Below, in pieces: positions 16,408 to 25,194 of a stretch of DNA of 64,000 bases. Location of the stretch: NCBI RefSeq assembly GCF_900143645.1, contig NZ_FRFD01000009.1, forward strand, positions 84,722-148,721, in the 5' to 3' direction. A program made the translations under genes and the position numbers. The DNA is from Anaerocolumna xylanovorans DSM 12503 (GTDB lineage Bacteria; Bacillota; Clostridia; Lachnospirales; Lachnospiraceae). Position 1 is the stretch's first letter. Every line of letters begins with the position of its first letter. The notes beneath the pieces were generated by a model. That model did not search any database. It worked only from the letters and a program-made list of their open reading frames with translations, and was not told the DNA's origin.

Positions 16408-17973
16408 CTATTTAATGGCTATATTTTCAGTCGTATCAGGATCAACCTCGAATTTTCCCTGATCAAGGCCGGTTATCTTCTCTCCCAGAATTTCCAGATT
16501 ACTGATGGTAATATTCTTAATCTTATGTGCTTCATCAAAGCCTTCAATTCTTGACGGACTGAATTTACCGGAAAGCACTTTTACATTATCAATGGTTACC
16601 CCATCGATCTGTCCCCTTTCCTTGGTGGAGGTCCAGTTAGAGGTCTTCGGTATATGAAGGTCAATAAGGTAAGGCATCTCATCCCCATCCCCTGAACCCA
16701 TCTGGGCATTTTCAACCGTTATGTTTTTAAAGGTTATGTCCTTTACGGTTGCATCATCGGCATTATGTACGGATATTACCGGCTTGTGGAAGTTATTTAG
16801 TACGGTAATATCTTCAAAGCTTATATTGGATATGGATACATCCTTTTGCTGTCCCTTATTGGTTTCGTAGCCAATTTCCATGGATTGGGCAAAGTCCGTC
16901 CAGAGCTGCATATTTTTAAAAGATATATCCGAAGAACTGCCTTCATAATTCTTAATAACCAGGGAGTCATCCCAGCTTCTTACAAAGCAGTCAGATACCT
17001 GGTAATTGGTGCAGGACTGTAAGGTGATGCCATCACCGTTGGGCCTTGAGGATATAATACGTATTCCATCAATCACACCGTTTGTTGAACTTTTGGCAGA
17101 GCATACCCATGCATTGGGATTTAATACGATAATATCCTTTAGGGTAACACCATCACAATCATCAAATTTAAGGGGAACATAAGCAGTCTTACCCATCCAG
17201 CCTTCAAAGCCGGACCCGTCAAGAATTCCTCTTCCTTCCACCTTAATATTCTTTGCGTAATTAGAATTGATAATGCCATGTACAACGGCACCGCCTGCCA
17301 GGTACAGTGTCTGATTGTTTTCTAACACAATATTTTCAATATTCCACTCACCAGGTCCGATATATTTTACAGTATCGCTGCTCTTAGTGGGTGCATCCGT
17401 ATCAATGGGATTTGCAAAGATATGAAGAGCACGTTCCGGCGAATCGTTAAATGTTACGGTATAATTATCCGGTTTCGTAATGGTAAAGGTTATTGTTTTG
17501 GCTGCGGTATCTACTTCAGGCTTGATACTATAGCTTAAGGGGCTTACCTTTACTGATTTTAAGTCCATATTTGGTACACTAACCTCAATTTTTGCAACAC
17601 TCTCAAAGTCAAAGTAAGTAATAGGAGTTCTTGACTGAGGCGGCATATAGTCCGGATACCAGGCTCTGTTATGATTTACGTTGGTATCATATACATAACA
17701 GTCATAGCCGTCTACTTTGACCTTTGTGTCTGTGCAATGCAATAAGGCAAAGTTTCTTTCCTTCTCACTGGCACTTGCCAGGTCATCCGCTGTCTCATCT
17801 TTTAGAGACTTTGGACCGTCATACAGCACCAGCTTGGACCCTTCGTAACTTATCATTTTACTGACCTCTTCTGTTCTGTCCCTTAAGTGTTTTCCCGCTG
17901 CCGCTGCAGTTATAACAAGCGCGAGAATTGCAAACCACTCAACCACTATAATTGCTTTTTTCTTACCTTTCAT
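16408..17973 (-). CDS. Membrane-anchored right-handed beta-helix protein, GH28/pectate-lyase-like fold
   Basis: A 521-aa exported protein anchored by an N-terminal helix (about residues 5-25). The middle and C-terminal parts show repeated beta-helix coils (KNIKVEGRGILDGSG, VTLKDIIVLNP, NGDGITLQSCTNYQVSDCF, WDDSLVIKN, ISFEDITVLNN, VKDITFKNITVENAQ). Paired acidic residues at DGDG and WDDS resemble the catalytic aspartates of polygalacturonase-type GH28 and related GH49 enzymes, but the exact specificity cannot be read from the sequence. The ATG at 17973 is used because GGAGGAGGG lies nine bases before it; the upstream ATG is inside that ribosome site. Confidence 0.75.
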   Translation of the reverse strand: MKGKKKAIIVVEWFAILALVITAAAAGKHLRDRTEEVSKMISYEGSKLVLYDGPKSLKDETADDLASASEKERNFALLHCTDTKVKVDGYDCYVYDTNVNHNRAWYPDYMPPQSRTPITYFDFESVAKIEVSVPNMDLKSVKVSPLSYSIKPEVDTAAKTITFTITKPDNYTVTFNDSPERALHIFANPIDTDAPTKSSDTVKYIGPGEWNIENIVLENNQTLYLAGGAVVHGIINSNYAKNIKVEGRGILDGSGFEGWMGKTAYVPLKFDDCDGVTLKDIIVLNPNAWVCSAKSSTNGVIDGIRIISSRPNGDGITLQSCTNYQVSDCFVRSWDDSLVIKNYEGSSSDISFKNMQLWTDFAQSMEIGYETNKGQQKDVSISNISFEDITVLNNFHKPVISVHNADDATVKDITFKNITVENAQMGSGDGDEMPYLIDLHIPKTSNWTSTKERGQIDGVTIDNVKVLSGKFSPSRIEGFDEAHKIKNITISNLEILGEKITGLDQGKFEVDPDTTENIAIK

Positions 17974-17994
17974 GTAAATACCCTCCTCCATTCC

Positions 17995-18645
17995 TTATGA
18001 CTCTAAGATAGTCTTCCAGTCAATGTCTGCCTCAAGACCCGGCGCTTCATAATCCGCACGGAGCTGTTCATATTCGGTCCCAACTCCAAGGGTTTTCATA
18101 TGTGCTGCCTTTCCTGCCACTATTCCGGCAAAAGAATCCTCGACTACAAGGCATTCTTCATATTTAAGTCCCAGCTTATTAGCTGCTACCTCAAATACTT
18201 CCGGGTCCGGTTTTGACTTTGTTATATCCAGCCCGCAGCTTACCTTATCGACATATTCCATGAGCCCGGTTTTTGTTAAGATGATCGGCGCATTTTTGCT
18301 TACTGAACCGATTCCTATCAGAATCCCCTTATTCCTTAACATTTTCAGGCACTCCACTACTCCCGGAAGTATGGCGCTCTCATTAAGTTCCGTAAGAAGC
18401 TCTTTATAGAAATTATTCTTCCGCTCTGCCAGTTCCTCCTTTTCTGCCACTGTATAAATCCTGCTGCCCTTGCTAAGAACCACCTCCAATGATTCCATTC
18501 TGCTTACACCTTTTTGCTTTTTGTTATCTTCTTTTGAAAATTTATCTATACCAAGCTCTTCGGCTAACATTTTCCATGCTTTAAAGTGCATTTCGTCCGT
18601 TGAAACCAAAACCCCATCCAAGTCAAAAATTACTCCTTTTATCAT
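17995..18645 (-). CDS. pgmB: Beta-phosphoglucomutase
   Basis: Haloacid-dehalogenase enzyme interconverting beta-D-glucose 1-phosphate and glucose 6-phosphate. At 216 aa with DLDGVLVSTDEMHFKAWK (nucleophile Asp and acid/base Asp of DxD, plus the beta-PGM-specific HFxAW), cap-domain KKQKGVSRMESLE (substrate-binding RxxSL) and SKPDPEVFEVAANKL with EDSFAGIVAGKAA. It is the necessary partner of the two inverting GH65 phosphorylases encoded at 19.8-24.3 kb, whose product is beta-glucose 1-phosphate. Divergent from the LacI gene, with the operator at 18726-18739 between them. First gene of a four-gene operon. Confidence 0.95.
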   Translation of the reverse strand: MIKGVIFDLDGVLVSTDEMHFKAWKMLAEELGIDKFSKEDNKKQKGVSRMESLEVVLSKGSRIYTVAEKEELAERKNNFYKELLTELNESAILPGVVECLKMLRNKGILIGIGSVSKNAPIILTKTGLMEYVDKVSCGLDITKSKPDPEVFEVAANKLGLKYEECLVVEDSFAGIVAGKAAHMKTLGVGTEYEQLRADYEAPGLEADIDWKTILES

Positions 18646-18725
18646 GATCTCATCTCCTTTGAATTTATTGCTGCTTTTTTAATCTGTACATTTTCCCCTG
18701 GTTATGTTAAACTATTTACACTTAA

Positions 18726-18739
18726 GTTTAACATTAAAC
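18726..18739. promoter_or_regulatory. LacI-family operator in the lacI/pgmB intergenic region
   Basis: GTTTAACATTAAAC differs at one base from the perfect palindrome GTTTAACGTTAAAC found upstream of the solute-binding protein gene at 27754-27767. A second partial site, ATGTTAAAC, ends at 18712. It is positioned to affect both divergent genes. Confidence 0.75.
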
Positions 18740-18762
18740 CCGCTAAAGAAAGGAACATTCAA

Positions 18763-19779
18763 ATGACCACCATTAAGGATATTGCACAAGCCGTAGGGGT
18801 AAGCTGTACTACTGTCTCCAATGTGATCCACGGAAAGACAGGCCGCGTATCAGCAGAAACTATTACCCGCATTAACGAAGCTATAGATAAACTGGGTTAT
18901 GTTCCGAATATGTCCGCACGCTCCCTGGTGTCCAGTTCTTCCAAAGTTATTGGAATGATCAGCCACCTTACTTCAAATAAAAAGGAAAGTATTGTAGAAG
19001 ACCCCTTCCACTCCGCCTTTATTGGTTCTATTGAAAAAACCTTAAGGGAAAACGGCTACTATTTAATGCTTCGTACAGTAGAAACTACATCTGACTTGAT
19101 AAACTTTTTGCACAACTGGAATGTGGACGGCCTTTTCTGTACCGGTGTATTCCAGGATGAATTTTTTGAAGCCCTGACAAGTCTTAAAATTCCTGTAGTA
19201 TTAATTGATAGCTATGTATCCCATCCTAATATCTGCAATGTAGGCTTGGAGGATTATGACGGCGGCTATACTGCAACCAGGTATTTACTGGATAAGGGCC
19301 ACGAAAATATTGCTTTCGCTTCACCCAGCATTAAAGAAAAGGGCGTTGTTTATGAACGTTTTCAGGGATATAAGAATGCCTTAAAGGAAGCCGGCGTTCC
19401 CTTCCGCCAGAATATTGTATTCGAGCAGGAGCTTGACACGGCTACCACCATTGCCCTGGGTACAAAACTTGCGGCAAGAAAGGATATAACCGCAGTCTTT
19501 GCCACCGCTGATATCCTGGCTGCCGGTATTATGGCAGGTCTTAAACAGGCAGGCAAAAAAGTCCCGGAAGATATATCCATTATAGGTTTTGATGATATTA
19601 ACCTGTGCCAGTTAACCTGTCCGACACTCACCACAATTCATCAGGATGCGCCCTTAAAGGGAAAATTGGCTGTTTATTTCCTAATGGACAAGCTGGACAA
19701 TAAGCCCATTCCCAACAGGGAAATTATTCTTCCTATTCATCTTGTGGAACGTCAAAGTGTAAAATCACTTTTTAATTAG
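18763..19779 (+). CDS. LacI-family transcriptional regulator of the GH65 sugar locus
   Basis: A 338-aa repressor. The N-terminal helix-turn-helix (MTTIKDIAQAVGVSCTTVSNVIHGKTGRVSAETI) is followed by the hinge helix region and a periplasmic-binding-protein-like sensor domain with DGLFCTG, IPVVLIDSY, GGYTATRYLLDKGHENIAF, DISIIGFDDINLCQL and TTIHQD near the end. AAAGGAAC precedes the ATG. It sits between the two divergent/convergent arms of the regulon, and copies of one palindrome flank both arms, so it most likely responds to the imported glucoside or a derived metabolite. It shares the same HTH style with the LacI protein at 53.2-54.3 kb. Confidence 0.95.
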   Translation: MTTIKDIAQAVGVSCTTVSNVIHGKTGRVSAETITRINEAIDKLGYVPNMSARSLVSSSSKVIGMISHLTSNKKESIVEDPFHSAFIGSIEKTLRENGYYLMLRTVETTSDLINFLHNWNVDGLFCTGVFQDEFFEALTSLKIPVVLIDSYVSHPNICNVGLEDYDGGYTATRYLLDKGHENIAFASPSIKEKGVVYERFQGYKNALKEAGVPFRQNIVFEQELDTATTIALGTKLAARKDITAVFATADILAAGIMAGLKQAGKKVPEDISIIGFDDINLCQLTCPTLTTIHQDAPLKGKLAVYFLMDKLDNKPIPNREIILPIHLVERQSVKSLFN

Positions 19780-19783
19780 TCAG

Positions 19784-19816
19784 AAGGGGATGTCAATTTA
19801 TTCATCCCCTTTTCTT
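19784..19816 (+). terminator. Terminator between lacI and the convergent GH65 gene
   Basis: AAGGGGATG (19784-19792) pairs with CATCCCCTT (19803-19811), followed by TTCTTTTTC on the plus strand. Confidence 0.75.
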
Positions 19817-19824
19817 TTTCTAAT

Positions 19825-21990
19825 TCAATTTATCTTCTCTACCCTGGCTTCTTCTTTTGTTATAGTTACCTGATGCAATTCTCCCAGATAATAAACCTTA
19901 AAGCTTAATTTGCTCCATCCATCAGGCAGTTTTGACTCTGCTTTTAAAGTCCCATTTTCAATATGGAGTCCTCCAAATCCTTCCACTGCGGTCATATAAG
20001 CTCCTCCGCTGGCAGCCGGATGCGTACCTCCTATATAAATCAGTCCTGCCCACTGCTTTCCTCCATCCACTAAATCTGCCTTTGCAGACTTAATAAAGAA
20101 AGGATAAGCTTTCTCTGCCATATCACACTTACAGGCAAGCATGGAATACATGCAGGCACTTAAAGAAGAACCATGCTCTGTTCTCGGCTCATAATAAGCC
20201 CAGTTCTTATAAAGGGTATCCTTATCGTATTCCCCGGAAAAGAGGTTAACCATGGTTACCACATCCGCCTGTTTGATTACCTTGGTATGGGAAGCGACAC
20301 CATAAGCTCCTCCCCAATATTCCTTTTCATGCAGAAGTCTTGATTTGACCTCTGAAACCGTAACTTCCTCCAATTGTTCATATCCGTCAAACTGTTCAAT
20401 AACTCCTGTTTCTTTATCCGGTGAAGGGATATATAAATGCTCTGCTGCATCTTTAAACTTATTATAAAGTTCTTTATAGAGGACACTATCCTGCTCTGTA
20501 TAATTTTCCAATATATTTACAGCCGAATCGAATGTAAGCTTAGCCATCCGGTTGGTATAGGCATTATTATTCACTCTTTCATGGTATTCATCAGGTCCGA
20601 TAACATCCCACAATTCATAGCAGTCTTTATTTACTCGCTTTACTAAAAGACTGTAGTAGAATTTGGCACATTCAATGATTACCTCTGCACCGCCTTCTTT
20701 CAGTAAATCATCTTTACCCGTAAACTGTACATAACGCATAATGCCATAAGCAACTGCTGCTGAAATGTGTATCTGCTTATCTTTAAAATAAGTGCGCATG
20801 GGACGTCCGGTAAATACATCCGTTACGTTGTAATCCGAACAGGCATCAAAGCCGCCCTCCTGGCTCTCCCAGGCATAGAAGGCTCCGTTAAAACCATAGC
20901 CTTTTGCTTTCTTTTTTGCACCTTCCAAGGTGTCGATACGGTATTTTAACAGTGTTTTTGCAACCTCCGGCTCCGTAAAGAGAAAGAAGTCCAGCATAAA
21001 CATTTCCGTATCCCAAAATACCGCTCCCTTATAGGTCTGACCGGAAAGCCCTCTTGCTGCAATGGACAGGCTCTTTGAATGTCTGGGGGCAATGCTGTGA
21101 AGATGATATAAGGAATAATTAAGTGATTCCATGGCTTCATCGTCTCCTTCAATCAGAACCTCCGATACATTCCACACCTCTTCCCACTTGCTGCAATGCT
21201 TTGCGTACAGGCTTTCATAGCCCTTAGACTTTGCCTGGACTGCAAGGGCTTTTGCCTCTTCCTTATAGCCTTGCAAATCCTTACTGGTGTATACGCTGAT
21301 ATACTTATAGAAGGTATATTCTTCCCCTGCCTTAACCGTAAGCTTCAGATGTCTGACAATCTTTCTGCCGGCACTTTCTGTCACTTCTTCTGCCGCAAAG
21401 GCAGCATCAAAACTTTCGCAAACTACAACTTCATCTTTATTTTCATGGGTGATTCCAAGGGCACATATAACCTCTTCCTCGGTACCGGTTTCTACCTTGT
21501 CATAATGGGGCCCGTTAATATCCCAGACATCTCCGTCTATTCCCGTGAGCACCTCAAGACTGCCGTCAAAGGAAGGTGTTATTTTAACCTTCAGGCAAAT
21601 GAGGTGTTTTTCATCCATACTGGCAAAGCGCTGTGTTTCAAGAAGTACTTTGCCCTTTACCGTCTGAAAAGCAGTCTCTCTGTGAAAGATTCCATGCCTG
21701 AAATCCAGGGTCATCTTATGGGAAAGACATTCTTTTTCCGGCAGGGCATATTCCTCACCCGCTGCAAGGATTCTGGTAAAAAGACCGTTAGGGGCATTAA
21801 GAGGTTCCCTCCAGCCGTTTCCTACCTGGTCATAGATACCGGAAAGGTTAATAGCCGGGAACTGTTCCCTCTTAAACTCTTCCAAGGTTCCTCTGATACC
21901 CATATAGCCATTGCCGGTTAAGAACTTATTCCCAAGACCTGTCGCTTTTTCTTCATCAAATCCATTTTCTTCAATCTTCCAGTTAACCAT
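19825..21990 (-). CDS. Family 65 glycoside phosphorylase (alpha-glucobiose type, possibly nigerose/kojibiose phosphorylase)
   Basis: Inverting phosphorylase cleaving an alpha-glucoside with phosphate to beta-glucose 1-phosphate. At 721 aa it has the N-terminal beta-sandwich (GNKFLTGNGYMGIRGTLEEF), the linker, the (alpha/alpha)6 barrel with FWDTEMFMLDFFLF (residues 325-338) and the catalytic motif VIGPDEYHERVNNNAYTNRM with the presumed general acid Glu468, then phosphate-site residues (EHGSSLSACMYS) and a C-terminal jelly roll. No phosphorylase subtype can be fixed from sequence reading; the start resembles clostridial nigerose/kojibiose enzymes. Cytoplasmic. It follows the second GH65 gene by 15 bp. 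Confidence 0.9.
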   Translation of the reverse strand: MVNWKIEENGFDEEKATGLGNKFLTGNGYMGIRGTLEEFKREQFPAINLSGIYDQVGNGWREPLNAPNGLFTRILAAGEEYALPEKECLSHKMTLDFRHGIFHRETAFQTVKGKVLLETQRFASMDEKHLICLKVKITPSFDGSLEVLTGIDGDVWDINGPHYDKVETGTEEEVICALGITHENKDEVVVCESFDAAFAAEEVTESAGRKIVRHLKLTVKAGEEYTFYKYISVYTSKDLQGYKEEAKALAVQAKSKGYESLYAKHCSKWEEVWNVSEVLIEGDDEAMESLNYSLYHLHSIAPRHSKSLSIAARGLSGQTYKGAVFWDTEMFMLDFFLFTEPEVAKTLLKYRIDTLEGAKKKAKGYGFNGAFYAWESQEGGFDACSDYNVTDVFTGRPMRTYFKDKQIHISAAVAYGIMRYVQFTGKDDLLKEGGAEVIIECAKFYYSLLVKRVNKDCYELWDVIGPDEYHERVNNNAYTNRMAKLTFDSAVNILENYTEQDSVLYKELYNKFKDAAEHLYIPSPDKETGVIEQFDGYEQLEEVTVSEVKSRLLHEKEYWGGAYGVASHTKVIKQADVVTMVNLFSGEYDKDTLYKNWAYYEPRTEHGSSLSACMYSMLACKCDMAEKAYPFFIKSAKADLVDGGKQWAGLIYIGGTHPAASGGAYMTAVEGFGGLHIENGTLKAESKLPDGWSKLSFKVYYLGELHQVTITKEEARVEKIN

Positions 21991-22005
21991 AAGTTAATTC
22001 CTTTC

Positions 22006-24300
22006 CTAACGGGAGATAGGAATCACTAATTCTTCCTTCCCTAAAGTATATGGCTTTCCATAAATCAGAACCGGTATGCCTGCCCCCTTCTTGGAGGTGA
22101 TTTTTACATTCTTTCCATCTACTCTGACGAAAAGAACGTCCTCTTTAAAATGAATCTTGAAGGAATAGCCTTTCCATTCCTTCGGAAGAGAAGGAGCAAA
22201 GGAAAGTTCTTTCCCGTCAGACCTCATACCGCCAAATCCATAGACGATGTTCATCCAGGCTGCTGCAATAGACGTAGTATGAAGTCCCTCGCCTGTGTTT
22301 CTGTTATAGTTATCCATATCCATTCTGGTGGCAAATCCAAAGAACTTATAAGCCTCCTCTTCCTTTCCTATCTGTGAAGCCAGGATAGAGTGAACAGAGG
22401 GTGAAAGAGAACTCTCATGGATACATCTGGGCTCATAATATTCATAATTACTTCTTAGCTGTTCCTCTGTAAAATCGCTGTTATACATCAGCATAAACAT
22501 CAAAACATCCGGCTGCTTTAACATGTCGTTGCGGTATATTCTGTCATAGGTCCAGTGATGGTATAAAGGGAATTCCTCTATGGGTATTTCATCAATATCT
22601 ACATGAGGCAGGTTAAAATATCCTTCATGCTGCTCAAATACACCGGTTTCCTTTTCATAAGGAATATACATATGTTCTGCAATACTTCGGAAATACTTTA
22701 CTTCCTCTGCCGTAAGTCCCCGTTCTTTTATAACCTCCTGATACCTGTCCGGAGCTTTTTCTGAACACCTGTTTAAAACATCAAGGGTATATTCCAGCGT
22801 CTTCTTTCCAAGATAATTGGTATAGCAATTATTGTTAACCATCATCTGGAATTCATCAGGACCCATTACACCATAAAAGCCATAACGTGTCTTATCCGCA
22901 CTCCAGTCTCCTCTTGTTGCAAGCATTCTGCTAAGCTCAATCAAGATAGGAAGTCCCATGTTAAAGAGAAATTCCTCATCTCCGGTTATGTTCTCGTAAT
23001 GCCAGTACCCATAAGCAACTGCCGTAGAAGCCTGCAGCTGTAAGCTGGCATGCTGCCACAAGGAACAGCACTCTCTTCCCGTGATGGTAGCAATGGGATA
23101 AAAAGCACCCTTGCAATCCAATTCTTTTGCTCTTTCCATTGCCTCGGTAAGTGTCAGGTAACGGAATTCAAGCAGATGTTTGGCTGCTTCCGTATTATTA
23201 AAGATGTAAAAGGGCAGACAGTAGGCTTCCGTGTCCCAGAAAGTATTTCCGCTGTAAGCTTCTCCGGTTAAACCCTTTGCACCAATAATGGTTCCCTTGT
23301 CGGCACCGTGATAGGTCTGGTGCATCTGGAAGATACAATATCGGATACCCTGTTGGTTTAATTCGTCTCCGTCAATTGCAATGTCAGAATCCTCCCAGGT
23401 GTTTTTCCACCAGTTAAGGGTATCTTCCTTTAATTTCTCATAACTTAACGCTCTTAATACCTTAAAGTTTTCCTGGCACTTCTTATCAAAAGCTTCCTTA
23501 TCTTCTTTGCCTGTACCTTTACGGCTGATATTCCTTATAATTTTAGTAAACTCTAAGGTCTTTCCTTCTTCTGCTGCCAGCACAAACCTTCTTACTAACT
23601 TCTTTTCTTCCCTGCAGTCAGACTTACTACTGTAATCACACTGAAACAGACAACTTACCAAAAGAGCCTGGTCCGTACTGACAGTGCTTCCCAACATGCT
23701 GATAGCAGTATCCTCTGATGCAATATCAACTACATTCCACATACTTTTACCAGTCATATGATGAATCTGTGTAAAATCAATACCGGAAGAGAGTATTATC
23801 CCGCCTGTAAAATCAACAGGTGTTATCTTAATCCTTTGAACGGCAGCCTCTGCCTCTTTCATGGATAAAAAGCGTTCAAATTCCAGCTTAATTTTCTTGC
23901 CGCTCCTTAAATTCCATGTATAGCTTCTGGTTAAAATACCGCTCTTTAAATCCAGCACTCTCTCAAAATCTTCAAATGCACTGGTATTAAGGTCCGCACT
24001 CTCACCGTCTGCTTCAATCCTTGTATATAACCAGTCTGCGGAATTCACGATAAATTCTGTTCTGTCTATAATTCCCTTATAACCGGATTTCTCTAATTCT
24101 GCCGCTTCGTATATCCCATTGAAGTAATTGCCTATCAGGCTGTCTCCGGAATATCCTTCCTCAAAACTGCCTCTGGTTCCCATGTATTCATTCCCTAGGG
24201 AAAACACAGATTCAGAAACCTTTGCATATTCTTTGTTAAAGCCCTTTTCAATAATCTTCCACGGGTCTAATTTATAATAAATATCTGCTGATTTTGCCAT
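22006..24300 (-). CDS. Second family 65 glycoside phosphorylase, divergent subtype
   Basis: 764 aa, with the same architecture as its neighbour but clearly a different subgroup: N-terminal GNEYMGTRGSFEEGYSGDSLIG, barrel motif GNTFWDTEAYCLPFYIF, catalytic motif VMGPDEFQMMVNNNCYTNYL (presumed acid Glu483; DEF-Q replaces the DEYHE of the other enzyme) and HESSLSPSVHSILA for phosphate. The DEFQMM change and the different N-terminus predict another acceptor specificity; glucosyl-rhamnose phosphorylases of Clostridia are one candidate, but this is a guess. It starts 3 bp after the permease stop, with AAAGGGG as ribosome site. Confidence 0.88.
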   Translation of the reverse strand: MAKSADIYYKLDPWKIIEKGFNKEYAKVSESVFSLGNEYMGTRGSFEEGYSGDSLIGNYFNGIYEAAELEKSGYKGIIDRTEFIVNSADWLYTRIEADGESADLNTSAFEDFERVLDLKSGILTRSYTWNLRSGKKIKLEFERFLSMKEAEAAVQRIKITPVDFTGGIILSSGIDFTQIHHMTGKSMWNVVDIASEDTAISMLGSTVSTDQALLVSCLFQCDYSSKSDCREEKKLVRRFVLAAEEGKTLEFTKIIRNISRKGTGKEDKEAFDKKCQENFKVLRALSYEKLKEDTLNWWKNTWEDSDIAIDGDELNQQGIRYCIFQMHQTYHGADKGTIIGAKGLTGEAYSGNTFWDTEAYCLPFYIFNNTEAAKHLLEFRYLTLTEAMERAKELDCKGAFYPIATITGRECCSLWQHASLQLQASTAVAYGYWHYENITGDEEFLFNMGLPILIELSRMLATRGDWSADKTRYGFYGVMGPDEFQMMVNNNCYTNYLGKKTLEYTLDVLNRCSEKAPDRYQEVIKERGLTAEEVKYFRSIAEHMYIPYEKETGVFEQHEGYFNLPHVDIDEIPIEEFPLYHHWTYDRIYRNDMLKQPDVLMFMLMYNSDFTEEQLRSNYEYYEPRCIHESSLSPSVHSILASQIGKEEEAYKFFGFATRMDMDNYNRNTGEGLHTTSIAAAWMNIVYGFGGMRSDGKELSFAPSLPKEWKGYSFKIHFKEDVLFVRVDGKNVKITSKKGAGIPVLIYGKPYTLGKEELVIPISR

Positions 24301-24303
24301 ACT

Positions 24304-25182
24304 CTACCCCTTTAATGCTCCTGCTGCTGCGCCTTCTGTAATTTGTTTTTGGAAAATAGTAAATAAAATGATAGGAGGTATAATTGAAAAAGCTACCGCT
24401 CTTAGAACTTCTACATCTGTTGCAGTGGAGGTTCTAAACAGAAATAAGCGAACCATAACCGTTTCCTTCCCTGAACCGTTTAATACCAGATAAGGCAAGA
24501 GGAAATCGGACCAGGCAGCATTAATTGCAAATATAACCACTACCATAACGATGGACTTTGACAGAGGAAGTACGATTCTGGCAAAGGTCTTTAGATATCC
24601 GCATCCGTCTAACTTGGCTGCCTCAATCAATTCCTTGGGCAGACCTTCAAAAAACTGCTTGAATAATATTACATAAAATGCATTGGCACCAAAGGAAAGC
24701 CACAGCGGTAAAAAGGACTGGTTTAATCCTATTCTGTTAATGTTTACGAATAACGCTACAACACTTGTTGTTGCAGGAATCAGCAAACTCCACATAACCA
24801 GGCCAAACACTATCTTATGTCCCTTTGGTTTTAAAATTCCAATAACGTATGCTATCAGTCCGTTAAATACGACCGCACATACAACGCTGCCTACAACGGA
24901 TATGGAGGAGTTAATATAATACTTTGCAAATTTCAAATCTCCCCATGTCTTTATATAAGTGTCAAGATCAAAGCTTGAAGGCAATATGGTTGCGCTTCTT
25001 CTGAATTCCCGGATATCCTTAAAACTTGCAAGGAATACCCATACAGGAGGAAACAGGGATACTATGATAATAGCAAAGCAGATGATATAAATTGCAATAA
25101 GTAATATTTTGGTGCGTTTGGAATGAAGGTCATAAAAACGGACAACTCCGTCTTCTTTTTTTCTGTAATTATCAAAGAACAT
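24304..25182 (-). CDS. Carbohydrate ABC importer permease (MalG/CUT1 type)
   Basis: A 292-aa inner-membrane subunit with six helices, an N-terminal cytoplasmic tail and the ABC-importer EAA loop as LIEAAKLDGCGYLKTFARIVLPLSK, which contacts the ATPase. With the neighbouring MalF-type protein and binding protein it forms a CUT1 oligosaccharide importer. No ATPase gene is present in this operon, so it presumably uses a shared MsmX-type ATPase encoded elsewhere, as is common in Firmicutes. The GH65 genes follow directly, so the cargo is their substrate. Confidence 0.93.
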   Translation of the reverse strand: MFFDNYRKKEDGVVRFYDLHSKRTKILLIAIYIICFAIIIVSLFPPVWVFLASFKDIREFRRSATILPSSFDLDTYIKTWGDLKFAKYYINSSISVVGSVVCAVVFNGLIAYVIGILKPKGHKIVFGLVMWSLLIPATTSVVALFVNINRIGLNQSFLPLWLSFGANAFYVILFKQFFEGLPKELIEAAKLDGCGYLKTFARIVLPLSKSIVMVVVIFAINAAWSDFLLPYLVLNGSGKETVMVRLFLFRTSTATDVEVLRAVAFSIIPPIILFTIFQKQITEGAAAGALKG

Positions 25183-25194
25183 TCAAACACCCCC

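Noticed and set aside
21196..21921. 241-codon plus-strand open frame opposite the first GH65 gene
   Set aside because: Lies wholly inside the antisense of a clear enzyme gene, has no ribosome site and shows no domain; the openness reflects the codon use of the real gene.
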